Shown piece by piece: positions 1 to 8,690 of a stretch of DNA of 64,000 nt; the first letter of the stretch is position 1; each line of letters begins with the position of its first letter. Source of the DNA: Pseudobdellovibrionaceae bacterium (GTDB lineage: Bacteria > Bdellovibrionota > FAC87 > UBA2466 > JACKAF01). The notes beneath the pieces are model-generated. The model saw only the letters and a program-made list of their open reading frames with translations. It searched no databases and was not told the DNA's origin. A program made the position numbers and the translations under genes. The stretch spans positions 124,001 through 188,000 of the forward strand of contig JACKAF010000002.1 of the NCBI GenBank assembly GCA_020635235.1, in the 5' to 3' direction.

Positions 1-1
1 A

Positions 2-1897
2 GAGGTGTACGAGTTTCTCCGTTCGGCCTCTAGCCGCTGCGGGATCGGTTTTTGGGAGCCGGGAGCCGGTATCATCCATCAAGTCGTCCTTGAGAAGTAC
101 GCCTTTCCGGGCCTACTGATGATCGGAACCGATTCCCACACGCCCAATGCGGGTGGTTTGGGTGGTCTTGCGATCGGCGTAGGTGGTGCCGACGCGGTGG
201 ATGTCATGGCAGGTTTCCCGTGGGAGGTTAAGTACCCGAAGTTAGTAGGCGTGCACCTTACCGGAGAGATGAAGGGCTGGACCGCCCCCAAAGACGTCAT
301 TTGTAAGTTGCTGGGAATTTTGACCACCAAGGGTGGTACGAACCGCATCATCGAATATTTTGGACCAGGTGCGCGCACTATTAGTTGCACGGGTAAGGGC
401 ACGATCACCAACATGGGTGCGGAACTTGGGGCCACCACCTCCGTTTTTCCCTATGACGATCGTATGAGCCGGTACCTTCGTTCTACGGAGCGAGCCGATT
501 TGGCAGAACTGGCGGAGAAGAATAAGGCGTTGCTAGTCGCCGATCCCGAAGTGGAAGCGAACCCTTCCAAATACTACGATCAGATAGTGGAGATTGATCT
601 TTCCACTCTGGAACCGCAGGTAGTCGGACCGCACTCTCCTGATGTGGCGCGCGGTATTTCGGAATTGGGGCCCCAGGTAAAAGAGAACGGCTGGCCGGAG
701 AAGTTGACGGCGGCACTCATCGGCAGCTGCACCAACTCCTCTTATGAGGATATTTCCCGTGCAACAGATTTGGCAAAGCAGGCCGTGAAAGCGGGGCTCA
801 AGATTAACATTCCTTTCTTGGTAACGCCGGGATCGGACCAAGTCTTTCAAACCATCAAGCGGGATGGGCAGCTGGAAGCCCTCGAGGCCATTGGGGCAAA
901 GGTTTTGGCCAATGCGTGCGGGCCTTGCATCGGGCAATGGCGGCGAGACGATTACAAAAAAGGCGAGCGCAACTCTATTGTGAGTTCCTTTAATCGCAAT
1001 TTTCGGGGTCGGAACGACGGGAATCCCGAAACCTTGTCTTTTTTGACGAGTCCGGAAATTGTTCTGGCTCTCGGGTTGGCCGGAAACCTGACCTTCAATC
1101 CGCTTAAGGACGATATCAACGGGACCAAACTTGAGGCCCCAGCACCCGCTCCGGATGTGCCGGAAAAGGGCTTTGTTCTATCTTATACCGGCTACGTTGA
1201 GCCGGGCGGCGGATCAACCGACGTTAGCGTAAATCCAAAGAGCGAACGGATTCAGCTGTTACAACCTTTTGCCCCTTGGGATGGAAAAGATCTCGTGGAG
1301 TTGCCTCTACTCTTGAAAGCGAAAGGCAAATGCACCACGGATCACATTTCTCCGGCGGGCGTGTGGCTGAAGTTCCGCGGGCATCTCGACAATATCAGTG
1401 ACAACATGTTTACGGGAGCGACCAACTTCTTTGGAGAAGGGATCGGGACTGGAAAGAATCTTCTGACCGGTGAAAAGAACCAACCTGTTCCGCAAATTGC
1501 CCGCGCTTACAAGTCCAAGGGGCTGCGGTGGGTAGTGGTCGGCGACGAAAACTACGGCGAAGGCAGTAGCCGTGAACACGCTGCGATGTCTCCCCGCTTT
1601 TTAGGCGGAGCGGCGGTCCTGGTGAAGAGTTTTGCGCGTATCCACGAAACTAATTTGAAGAAGCAAGGGATCTTGCCGCTTACATTTGTAAACCCTGCCG
1701 ACTACGATCGCGTGCAAGAAGACGATCGCGTGAGTATTTTGGGCCTCTCACAGCTCGCGCCGAACAAGGATTTGCGCGTCGTACTTAAACACGCCGACGG
1801 CAAGACCGACGAGATCATGGTTCACCACTCGCTGACTAGCGAGCAAATTGGGTGGTTCAAGGCCGGATCTTCTTTGAATATTATTTCCGGCAAATAG
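2..1897 (+). CDS. acn: Aconitate hydratase, mitochondrial type (5' truncated by window edge)
   Basis: Interconverts citrate and isocitrate in the TCA cycle using a [4Fe-4S] cluster in the cytoplasm. About 631 residues are visible; the reading frame is open to the first base, and the family is usually about 750-780 residues, so roughly the first 120-150 are outside. The text follows mitochondrial aconitase closely: the GTDSHTPNAGG block, the SCTN cysteine at nt 728, and the ACGPC pair at nt 917 and 926, which supply the three cluster ligands. The swivel domain with GSSREHAA follows. Its TAG stop abuts the stop of the opposing gene (TAGCTA), leaving no spacer. The apparent GTG at nt 5 is internal, not a start. 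Confidence 0.97.
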   Translation, partial: EVYEFLRSASSRCGIGFWEPGAGIIHQVVLEKYAFPGLLMIGTDSHTPNAGGLGGLAIGVGGADAVDVMAGFPWEVKYPKLVGVHLTGEMKGWTAPKDVICKLLGILTTKGGTNRIIEYFGPGARTISCTGKGTITNMGAELGATTSVFPYDDRMSRYLRSTERADLAELAEKNKALLVADPEVEANPSKYYDQIVEIDLSTLEPQVVGPHSPDVARGISELGPQVKENGWPEKLTAALIGSCTNSSYEDISRATDLAKQAVKAGLKINIPFLVTPGSDQVFQTIKRDGQLEALEAIGAKVLANACGPCIGQWRRDDYKKGERNSIVSSFNRNFRGRNDGNPETLSFLTSPEIVLALGLAGNLTFNPLKDDINGTKLEAPAPAPDVPEKGFVLSYTGYVEPGGGSTDVSVNPKSERIQLLQPFAPWDGKDLVELPLLLKAKGKCTTDHISPAGVWLKFRGHLDNISDNMFTGATNFFGEGIGTGKNLLTGEKNQPVPQIARAYKSKGLRWVVVGDENYGEGSSREHAAMSPRFLGGAAVLVKSFARIHETNLKKQGILPLTFVNPADYDRVQEDDRVSILGLSQLAPNKDLRVVLKHADGKTDEIMVHHSLTSEQIGWFKAGSSLNIISGK

Positions 1898-2635
1898 CTA
1901 CGGCGATTCGGAGTATCGGCGAAAGAGGGTTCCCCAGCTAAGGAGCGCCCTGGAAATCCTTCCTCCAATTTTTTGACCCAGAGTTCTTTTTCGACGACGG
2001 GGTTTAGCGCCCAGCAGTGCATCCACTTCTGGAGTTAGCTCTAGTTGGCCGTGGTAGGCGTGAAGAATGTGCGCCAAGTATTGGGCTTCGCGATCTAAAT
2101 CATGGAAAAAAAGGGCCGGGGGTTCTTCTCCCTTCCAATAATGTCCAGTGTCCCCGTTGGCAAACGCGCTGAAGCCGGTCACGAATAGGCGTTCAGGTCG
2201 AAACCATTCCTTTACGAGGTAGAGGGCGTAGAGCCCGGTGGTTAGTGGTCGGATGCGGTGGGCCTTGGGACCGGGAAGAACGTCCGGCACCCAGCTGAAT
2301 AGGACCGGACAGCCGGCCGCCCATTCTAAAAAGTGATCAGGGGGTGTGTTGCGATCTCGCGGTGTGAGTAAGCAGACGATAGCTTTGGGCCGGAGTGTGC
2401 TCGCGGGTGGCGGGCTTTTTGCGAGGCTGTTCGCGATATTTGCGAAGAGAAGATCGGTGCGGTTTCCGACCGCCGTTTCATAACCGGATGTGCGGGCCTC
2501 ATTAAAGCGAATGACCAAGTCAGCGGCGTCGATCCGCGATCCTGCACGCCAATTTAGAACGCTGGCTCCGTTGCCGACCACCGCAATGGAGCGCGGATTG
2601 TTGGACAGCAGGTCATGCGGGAAAAGTACCTTCAA
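1898..2635 (-). CDS. GT29 (sialyltransferase-like) glycosyltransferase
   Basis: A 245-residue protein resembling the GT29 family. It has a motif-L-like N-terminal stretch (IAVVGNGAS, then DLVIRFNEA, then VGNRTDLLF) and a motif-S-like segment (TTGLYALYLV, VTGFSAF). GT29 enzymes transfer sialic acid or a related sugar from CMP-sugars; the bacterial donor and acceptor here are unknown. The start is taken as TTG at 2635, directly after the in-frame TAA of the upstream gene, with GGAAA five bases before it, so translation is probably coupled. The C-terminal 40 residues are very basic and may contact the membrane. Neighbouring glycosyltransferase suggests surface polysaccharide decoration. Confidence 0.75.
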   Translation of the reverse strand: MKVLFPHDLLSNNPRSIAVVGNGASVLNWRAGSRIDAADLVIRFNEARTSGYETAVGNRTDLLFANIANSLAKSPPPASTLRPKAIVCLLTPRDRNTPPDHFLEWAAGCPVLFSWVPDVLPGPKAHRIRPLTTGLYALYLVKEWFRPERLFVTGFSAFANGDTGHYWKGEEPPALFFHDLDREAQYLAHILHAYHGQLELTPEVDALLGAKPRRRKRTLGQKIGGRISRALLSWGTLFRRYSESP

Positions 2636-4213
2636 TTAGTTTTCCAATGGCCGGTGCGCACGTTCATATTCTTGTTGCGCGCGCGTAAGGCTGTTTCTAA
2701 AACGTGCGTTCAATTCGGTTCGGTTTTTGAAGTAAAGTTTTTGCCAGCGGACCCAAGACGACAAAGGGCCGGACGGACTGTGGAAATAATCCCGACGTTG
2801 CGTAAGTTGCAAGAGGGGGAAGCTCGCTAGCCGCGCCTGCCATCTTGTATTTAGCGCAAAAGGGGACAGGCCAAGCCGGTAGGGCAGGTAGTGGGTGAAC
2901 CGGTAAAGACGATTCAGCCTAGCCCAGTGCATGCTTTGCTGCAGATACACCGCCTTTTCAAGTCCTGCGCGAAGTTGCGGAGATTGAGGCCCTAGCAGGC
3001 AGCACGCTTGATCCCAAAGTGCCTTGAACTCGTAGTAGCCGTAAGGATCGGGTTGAGAGGTGTGGAAGCTATGCACTGCTTCGGTGGGCTCCGTACTGTG
3101 CCGGCACCAGGGCCCAAGGTTGTGTTTCTTACCTCTATAAATGGCGGGCTCAAAATACAGCGGTACTAGATCCAGATATCCCTGATCATCATAAAAATAG
3201 TCTCTTCGGTCGTGGACGCCATCGTGCAAACAGCGTTCGGACCACCATTTAAGAAAACGTTCACTCCCAGGGCGAGCGCCAAGAAGTCCCGCGTTGAACA
3301 TGCCGTAACGGTGCACATCTCGAAGTGAGTCACTCCAGTGCGGGAATAGCAAGATAGAGTGATTGCCGAACTCTTCCAGTAAGGCGCTGGGTGGGCGGAA
3401 GAATAGAATGTCCAGATCACTGTAGAAGACGGGCTGCCGGGTTTGGGTGAGTACGTGATGCAGCAAGCGTCCCTTGGAGGCGAAGGCTTGTTTTGCAAGT
3501 GCCAATTGGTTGAGCCGAGGCCGTTCGTCTGAACTCCAGAGCTCAGACAAGGAAACAAAATTCATGTCGATCGCAGGGAAACGATTTCTCAAAAAATCTT
3601 GCAAACCTTTTTGAAAAGTTAGGATGAACAGCCGGGGGAGTGGTTTCTCGACCTGGCGAATGTTCTCGAGCCAACCGACAAGTTGCGAGGCGTAGCCCCA
3701 GTCGCTCATAGCGCACAAACTATAAGGCGCCGGGCGTTCAAAGGGTTTCAAAGATGGGGCCGCAAAAGAAGGGCAAAATAGATTTTCGGCGAAGTTGCCT
3801 TGCAGCTCCTCAAGGGTTTCCAAAGCGAGCGCCCCGTTTTGGGCTGCCTGGTTTTTTAGGGCTTCGTCCATCGTTATCAAGACGCTTGGAATGCCACTCG
3901 CTGTAGCAAAGAGCACGGGTTCAAGCTCGAAACTGATGATCGCCTTAGCTTGTGCGAGTACCCAACGATTGAGCTGTAAGAAACGTGGGTTTAGTAGCGT
4001 TTGAGGGCCTGGAACGGCGCCAAATTTGAGAGACGACTCGGAGGGCGCCAAAAAAAGAACCCGGCGCTTTTGTTCGAGCCATCGGTAAACTTTCCGACTC
4101 AATTGGCGTTCTCTGCGGCTAGGCCGCTTGTCCCCGGCGGGAGGGCAAAAGATGACAACACCGTCAGTGGCCGCCACGGCGGTTAGCACCGAAGTTTCTA
4201 AAAATGCATCCAT
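2636..4213 (-). CDS. Putative GT-A-fold glycosyltransferase with DxD motif
   Basis: About 525 residues from the ATG at 4213. This start has GGAAAAG just upstream and avoids overlap with the divergent protease gene; the frame stays open further upstream to 4321. The middle of the protein holds YSDLDILFF, a DxD metal/nucleotide-sugar motif, followed by FNAGLLGARPG and a conserved DDQGYLDLV, the usual order in nucleotide-diphospho-sugar transferases. No membrane segment is seen. It forms an operon with the GT29-like gene, which begins in the same frame one codon after its stop. Exact sugar and acceptor cannot be told from sequence. Confidence 0.7.
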   Translation of the reverse strand: MDAFLETSVLTAVAATDGVVIFCPPAGDKRPSRRERQLSRKVYRWLEQKRRVLFLAPSESSLKFGAVPGPQTLLNPRFLQLNRWVLAQAKAIISFELEPVLFATASGIPSVLITMDEALKNQAAQNGALALETLEELQGNFAENLFCPSFAAPSLKPFERPAPYSLCAMSDWGYASQLVGWLENIRQVEKPLPRLFILTFQKGLQDFLRNRFPAIDMNFVSLSELWSSDERPRLNQLALAKQAFASKGRLLHHVLTQTRQPVFYSDLDILFFRPPSALLEEFGNHSILLFPHWSDSLRDVHRYGMFNAGLLGARPGSERFLKWWSERCLHDGVHDRRDYFYDDQGYLDLVPLYFEPAIYRGKKHNLGPWCRHSTEPTEAVHSFHTSQPDPYGYYEFKALWDQACCLLGPQSPQLRAGLEKAVYLQQSMHWARLNRLYRFTHYLPYRLGLSPFALNTRWQARLASFPLLQLTQRRDYFHSPSGPLSSWVRWQKLYFKNRTELNARFRNSLTRAQQEYERAHRPLEN

Positions 4214-4301
4214 CTTTTCCACGTGTGAGTTATGATGACAATATGTAAGACCCCTTGGCAAGCCGCGGTGGTCATGGTTTACAGAACTTCGGGGAATTTT
4301 C

Positions 4302-5441
4302 ATGGCGCTAAGCAAAAACAACTTTCCGCAAACCTGGCTGGAACACGATCGTAAGGTACGCCCCTATATTTGGAATCACCGCATTCTGGGCTGGGCTGGC
4401 AAGTTGGTCGGCTTGGCATTTCTAGGGCATTTATTTTTTTCTCAGTCCGCGCAGAGCCTCGAATGGTGGTTGCAAAGCCAGATATCGGGAGGGTTCTTGT
4501 TGTGGCTGGCCTATTTCGGAATCTTGGGGATTGCTTGGCAGATGCTTTCTTTGCCGTTTTCCCTCGGACACTACGTAACGGAAAGACGGTACGGTCTTTC
4601 TCGGCAAAGTCTAGGAGCTTGGTTTGCGGATATGCTGAAAGGGCTCGGAGTGGGGGCGATTCTAGGGACGATGGCGCTTGGGCTCCTTTATCTGGCGGTT
4701 TTGTTTTCGCCCCAGTACTGGTGGTTTCTTGCCTTTTTGCTTCTGTTTGGTTTTTCGGTGCTTCTGGCGCAACTCGCCCCAGTTGTCTTAATCCCCATTT
4801 TTATGACGCTTAAGCCGATGGAGACCAATCCGCTAAAGGAACGCCTACTCGCTCTTTGTAAGAGATTCTCGGTTGAAGTGAAGGACGTTTACCACCTTGG
4901 GTTAGGCGAAAAAACTGAAAAAGGAAACGCGGCATTTATGGGGCTTGGTCGGACGAAGCGTATTATGATCGGTGATACGCTTTATGAAAAATATTCGGCA
5001 GACGAGGTGGAAGCGGTTTTCGCACACGAGTTGGGGCATCAAGTTCACAACGATCTCTGGAGAGGGATTGCGCTCTCGGCCATTCTCATGGTCCTCGGTT
5101 TTTACCTTGCCGCCAAGGCCTGCGAGTTGTTCTTTTTTCCGTCTTTTTTGACTCAGATTGAAAAGCCCTTTGGACTCTTTATCTTCTTCATTGTGTTTTC
5201 TTTGGTTCAAAGCCCATTTGGGATTTTACAGGTGTTGTTCTCGCGGGCCCGCGAGCGTGCTGCCGATCGCTTTGCGTTTGAGAAGATTGGTGTGGGAGCG
5301 CCGCTTGCCGACGCCTTGGAAAAGCTTACATTTCAGAATTGGGGTTACTTCAAACCTAACGCGCTAGTTGAGTTTTTTACGTATTCTCACCCGGCGCCAT
5401 GGCGCCGCATCCTAAAGATTCGTGCAGATGTAACGGCTTAG
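4302..5441 (+). CDS. M48 family membrane metalloprotease (Ste24/CAAX protease 1-like)
   Basis: A 379-residue integral membrane zinc protease. The N-terminal half has several hydrophobic helices plus the family's P-x-x-x-G-H-Y-V-T-E-R-R-Y-G-L block; the catalytic HELGH lies at residues 242-246 and the third zinc ligand region ERAAD at 318-322. Bacterial Ste24 homologues degrade membrane or misfolded proteins rather than process prenylated ones; a true CAAX role is not implied. It diverges from the glycosyltransferase operon across about 90 bp and its stop overlaps the stop of the next, opposing gene by 4 bp. Confidence 0.9.
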   Translation: MALSKNNFPQTWLEHDRKVRPYIWNHRILGWAGKLVGLAFLGHLFFSQSAQSLEWWLQSQISGGFLLWLAYFGILGIAWQMLSLPFSLGHYVTERRYGLSRQSLGAWFADMLKGLGVGAILGTMALGLLYLAVLFSPQYWWFLAFLLLFGFSVLLAQLAPVVLIPIFMTLKPMETNPLKERLLALCKRFSVEVKDVYHLGLGEKTEKGNAAFMGLGRTKRIMIGDTLYEKYSADEVEAVFAHELGHQVHNDLWRGIALSAILMVLGFYLAAKACELFFFPSFLTQIEKPFGLFIFFIVFSLVQSPFGILQVLFSRARERAADRFAFEKIGVGAPLADALEKLTFQNWGYFKPNALVEFFTYSHPAPWRRILKIRADVTA

Positions 5442-5815
5442 CGCTGTCGGTTTTTTCTTCTGCGTTCGCGGCGCTCTTCGCGGCGTTGTTCTTTTTCTTC
5501 TAGCTCCAAAAACTTCTTGTGGGTTTGCCACTCTTCTTCTCTTCCCTTAGTAACGGTATCGTCATCCAGTATCGATTTCAGCACTTCGCTTTGAAGTTCG
5601 GGTTCCGGCGTATCGGCGGTCATCAGCCGCTCCACGGCGGAGGGTTCCGGCGGCACCACGGGTGCCGGGGGGGGCTCCTCCAGGGCGCCGGCGGTGATAT
5701 CTATGTTCTCGGTCGGAGCTTCGAAGGCACCTATGCCCTCGGTATAGGCTTTTGGCAACTCGGTAGGATCGTAAGCGAGTGCGACGAGAGAAAGGCACAT
5801 TAGAAGTCGTAGCAT
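5438..5815 (-). CDS. Small exported proline-rich protein with basic C-terminus
   Basis: A 125-residue protein of unknown function. A short signal peptide (residues 1 to about 14, ending ALA) is followed by an acidic, Pro/Glu-rich middle and a highly charged C-terminal tail dominated by Arg, Glu and Lys that should form a long helix. A GAGGT Shine-Dalgarno site precedes the ATG. No domain is recognised. It is convergent with the M48 protease gene (4-bp overlap), and its upstream region, shared with the divergent gene at 6122, contains a 13-bp dyad. Confidence 0.7.
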   Translation of the reverse strand: MLRLLMCLSLVALAYDPTELPKAYTEGIGAFEAPTENIDITAGALEEPPPAPVVPPEPSAVERLMTADTPEPELQSEVLKSILDDDTVTKGREEEWQTHKKFLELEEKEQRREERRERRRKNRQR

Positions 5816-5865
5816 GTTACCTCGGTAGGTGTGGGGCTACTTCTGATTCTAGGCCAAGCGGCGTA

Positions 5866-5878
5866 TGTCTACTAGACA
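5866..5878. promoter_or_regulatory. 13-bp dyad in divergent intergenic region
   Basis: The sequence TGTCTACTAGACA is a perfect inverted repeat with a one-base centre. It lies 51 bases upstream of the minus-strand gene at 5815 and is a candidate operator for that gene. A second short dyad, GGGAA-N2-TTCCC, lies at 5959-5970, about 90 bases upstream of the sigma-54 promoter of the plus-strand gene, where an enhancer-binding activator could sit. The rest of 5816-6121 shows nothing else beyond that promoter. Confidence 0.35.
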
Positions 5879-6056
5879 CGGGGGGTCCCGAAAACCCAAA
5901 GATAATGCTGCGCACTAAAAGAATACGCGGGTTTTTTGAGTCCCTGTCTAAGTCTTGAGGGAAAATTCCCCACAAGTTTCAGGATCTTCTAAATTGTGTG
6001 GAAGCTATCGTAAAAAAGTTTGGCGCAAGACTGAGTTTTTGACAGCTGTAGAGTAG

Positions 6057-6072
6057 TGGCACACCATTTGCT
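6057..6072 (+). promoter_or_regulatory. Sigma-54 (-24/-12) promoter
   Basis: TGGCACACCATTTGCT matches the consensus TGGCAC-N5-TTGC at every defined position. The GG at 6058-6059 and GC at 6070-6071 are separated by exactly ten bases. The predicted start point is about 6083, giving a 39-base leader before the gene at 6122, whose Shine-Dalgarno site is GGGGGGAG. Confidence 0.8.
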
Positions 6073-6121
6073 CTAAGTTATTGCAGTACCCGCGAAAACT
6101 TAGGACTCCTTAGGGGGGAGC

Positions 6122-6784
6122 ATGAACGTTAGAGAGATCCTATTTACGCTTAGCCTGTTTTCAGGCGTGTTTATGTCGGCGGCCTCTATTTTGGCCGAAG
6201 ACTGGCAAAAGAGCCCGTACATGCCGGGCCGGGAACACTATGAGGCCGTGGATGCGGGTACGACGTGTTCAATTTACCGGAGCCTTCAGGCGGAAGCGAA
6301 AGTGAAGATTACGCAGAACCGAGAGATGATTAAGGCTGAATTGCGTTCATTGGAAGATGCCCGAAAAGATTTAGAACAATGTGCTTCTGATAGAGGAGTT
6401 TCCTTGAGTGGTGGTAAGCAAGAGGTCCTTATCGCCGAGCTGTGTCCGCTTCGATACCAGTCCTGGTTAAAACCGAGCTACAAGGTTCGGCTGTTGGCCG
6501 AGGATTTAAAAGAGGCCTATCAAACGTCCAGGGTAGTGGGAACGCGCCTACGTCACTTCTGCGCGTCTCTTCCCGAACCCAAGGTCGTCCCTCTTATCGA
6601 AGAGCAGAGTGCTTCGGCGGAAACCGGAGACCGCACGGCTTCGGCGGAATTGGTGGAAGAAATTGTCGTGGATGACGAGATCGATGACGAAGACCTCAAG
6701 AATGGTGCGGACGCGGATGCCTACCCGTTGGATGATGGGTTCGAGTTCGTAGAAATTGCGAAAAGGCAGCTAGGGGGATTCTAG
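6122..6784 (+). CDS. Exported protein of unknown function, sigma-54 controlled
   Basis: A 220-residue protein with a clear signal peptide (about residues 1-25, ending ILAED). The mature part has four scattered cysteines (CSIY, EQC, ELC, HFC) that could form two disulfides in the periplasm, a helical charged middle, and a strongly acidic C-terminal segment rich in Asp/Glu before a short end. No family is recognised. It stands alone between a sigma-54 promoter and a GC-rich hairpin, so it is a monocistronic unit. Its promoter type links it to the sigma-54 regulon that includes flagella. Confidence 0.75.
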   Translation: MNVREILFTLSLFSGVFMSAASILAEDWQKSPYMPGREHYEAVDAGTTCSIYRSLQAEAKVKITQNREMIKAELRSLEDARKDLEQCASDRGVSLSGGKQEVLIAELCPLRYQSWLKPSYKVRLLAEDLKEAYQTSRVVGTRLRHFCASLPEPKVVPLIEEQSASAETGDRTASAELVEEIVVDDEIDDEDLKNGADADAYPLDDGFEFVEIAKRQLGGF

Positions 6785-6805
6785 TTCGGTCTTCTTGACC
6801 GGATG

Positions 6806-6823
6806 GGGCCCGTTTCCGGGCCC
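6806..6823 (+). terminator. GC-rich hairpin after the 6122 gene
   Basis: GGGCCCG-TTTC-CGGGCCC forms a perfect 7-bp stem with a 4-base loop 22 bases after the stop codon. The following bases are TTCCCCC rather than a T run, so it is a weak intrinsic terminator at best. The remainder of 6785-6968 is pyrimidine-rich with no gene. Confidence 0.4.
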
Positions 6824-6968
6824 TTCCCCCGGCTTCCTTTTCGGTCCCTTGGCCACCCCCTCCCAATCTTTCCCTTAACCTGGATTTTTTCCTTCAAAAC
6901 GAGTAAAACCCGGTAAAGTTTAGATATTCGGCTCTTTCTTTGGCCGGATCTTTTTTCGGGAAGCGCCG

Positions 6969-8690
6969 ATGAGTCTTGCCAGGGCACAAGTAAAATTAGT
7001 CCGTTCGGTGTCCTGGGTGGACCTACTCCTTTTCTCCGCCATCGCGGCGTTTATCTATGGCCTAATACGGGTCGCCGCCGAGTGGACGGGCCCTTTTCAT
7101 TCCACGACAACGATTGATTTGAGCTATCAGGCGCTACCCTGGTATTCCTTTCTTTCTCTCGTTCGCGGTTTCATCGCATACTTTTTTTCATTAGCGTTTA
7201 CTTTCTTTTATGGCTACGCGGCGGCCCACACTCGCTTCGGGGAGCGGATACTAATCCCTTTGTTGGATATCTTGCAGGGGATCCCGGTCTTAGGCTTTCT
7301 GCCCGGAGTGGTCCTGGCTCTCGTTAAACTCTTTCCGAACTCAAATATTGGTTTGGAGATGGCGTGTATCCTGATGATCTTCAACGGACAAGTTTGGAAC
7401 ATGACTTTTAGTTTCTACGGCTCGGTGAAGGGCGTCTCCACAAACTGGCGGGAGCTTGCCAAGCTATGCCGCTTGAGTCGGTGGGAAGTGTTGCGCAAGG
7501 TTGAGATACCGTACGCCACGAATGGGTTGCTTTGGAATAGTATGCTATCCATGGCGGGCGGATGGTTTTTTCTAACCGTGGTGGAGTCCTTCCGGCTCGG
7601 CGATCAGGTTTTTCAGGTGCCAGGGATAGGATCCTACATGGCAGTTGCCATCGAAGAAGGAAATGCTGGCGCTATGGTAGCCGGTATTGGGGCGATGATC
7701 GTTGTTATTATTCTCGTGGATCGCTGTCTGTGGGCTCCGCTCGTCTATCTTTCCCAGCGTTTTCAATCTCAAGAGAGCAGCTCCATGCCGCTGGCGGAAC
7801 CCCTGGTATTAAGATTGTTAGAGCGTTCGCAATTGCGCCGTTTGTACTTGAAGGGCATCGAAGCTCTACGGGAGAGGTGGGAGGTGTCCAGGCTTCGTTT
7901 GCCTCGCCGAGAATCCACCGAACCCATGTTTGGTCCGATGGGCATGCGGGTGTTGAAGTGGGCGCTTGGGGTTGGATCGGTTGCCATATTCCTGCTTGGA
8001 GCCCGAGCGCTCTACGGTTTGCTGTCTGCGGTGAGCCCGGTCACTTGGGTAGTGCAGCTTCGTGATACCTTTTATACTGGTTTGCGCGTGGCGGCGGCAG
8101 TGGTGCTCGGTAGTCTGTGGACGATTCCCGTGGGCGTTTGGATCGGAAGCCATCCCCGGTGGACCAATCGTTTGCAGCCGGTAGTGCAAGTCGCTGCGGC
8201 CTTTCCGGCGCCAATGATTTTCCCCCTTTTGGCCTATGCTTTGTTGCGCTTCTCTGTCCCTTTCGAATTCGGATCCGTGCTTTTAATGTTGGTGGGCTCC
8301 CAGTTCTACATTTTGTTTAATGTGATTGCTGGCGCAACGCAGATTCCCCACTCGCTGAACGAAGTGGCGCAAGGCTTTGGAGTTCGTGGGTGGCACTATT
8401 GGCGCGCTATTGTGCTTCCGGCGATTTTTCCCTCCCTGGTAAACGGTTGGATTACCGCCTCCGGTGGCGCGTGGAATGCTTCCATCGTGTCCGAGTACGT
8501 GACCTTTGATGGAAAAGTGCTTGCGGCAACCGGGATCGGTACTTCGATTACGGAGGCGGCCCAACGGGGAGACTTTGCCGAACTCGCCGGTGGCATTTTT
8601 GTAATGGTGACAGTATTAGTACTCATTAATCGTTTCTTTTGGGGCTGGCTCTACAAGCTCTCGGAAACCAGATACCGGATGGATGAATAA
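6969..8690 (+). CDS. ABC transporter permease, two fused BPD_transp_1 domains
   Basis: A 573-residue inner-membrane protein made of two nitrate/sulfonate/taurine-type permease halves, about residues 1-255 and 320-573. Each has several transmembrane helices and an EAA-loop-like segment (ELAKLCRLSRWEVLRKVEIP in the first; EVAQGFGVRGWHYWRAIVLP in the second) that docks on the ATPase. It overlaps the ATPase start by one base (TAATG). No substrate-binding protein gene lies in the window, so the cargo is unknown; an anion or small organic solute would be usual for this family. Confidence 0.88.
   Translation: MSLARAQVKLVRSVSWVDLLLFSAIAAFIYGLIRVAAEWTGPFHSTTTIDLSYQALPWYSFLSLVRGFIAYFFSLAFTFFYGYAAAHTRFGERILIPLLDILQGIPVLGFLPGVVLALVKLFPNSNIGLEMACILMIFNGQVWNMTFSFYGSVKGVSTNWRELAKLCRLSRWEVLRKVEIPYATNGLLWNSMLSMAGGWFFLTVVESFRLGDQVFQVPGIGSYMAVAIEEGNAGAMVAGIGAMIVVIILVDRCLWAPLVYLSQRFQSQESSSMPLAEPLVLRLLERSQLRRLYLKGIEALRERWEVSRLRLPRRESTEPMFGPMGMRVLKWALGVGSVAIFLLGARALYGLLSAVSPVTWVVQLRDTFYTGLRVAAAVVLGSLWTIPVGVWIGSHPRWTNRLQPVVQVAAAFPAPMIFPLLAYALLRFSVPFEFGSVLLMLVGSQFYILFNVIAGATQIPHSLNEVAQGFGVRGWHYWRAIVLPAIFPSLVNGWITASGGAWNASIVSEYVTFDGKVLAATGIGTSITEAAQRGDFAELAGGIFVMVTVLVLINRFFWGWLYKLSETRYRMDE

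Noticed and set aside
5865..5918. 17-codon plus-strand frame in the 5.8-6.1 kb gap
   Set aside because: No ribosome site, no membrane or signal pattern, and it overlaps a dyad.
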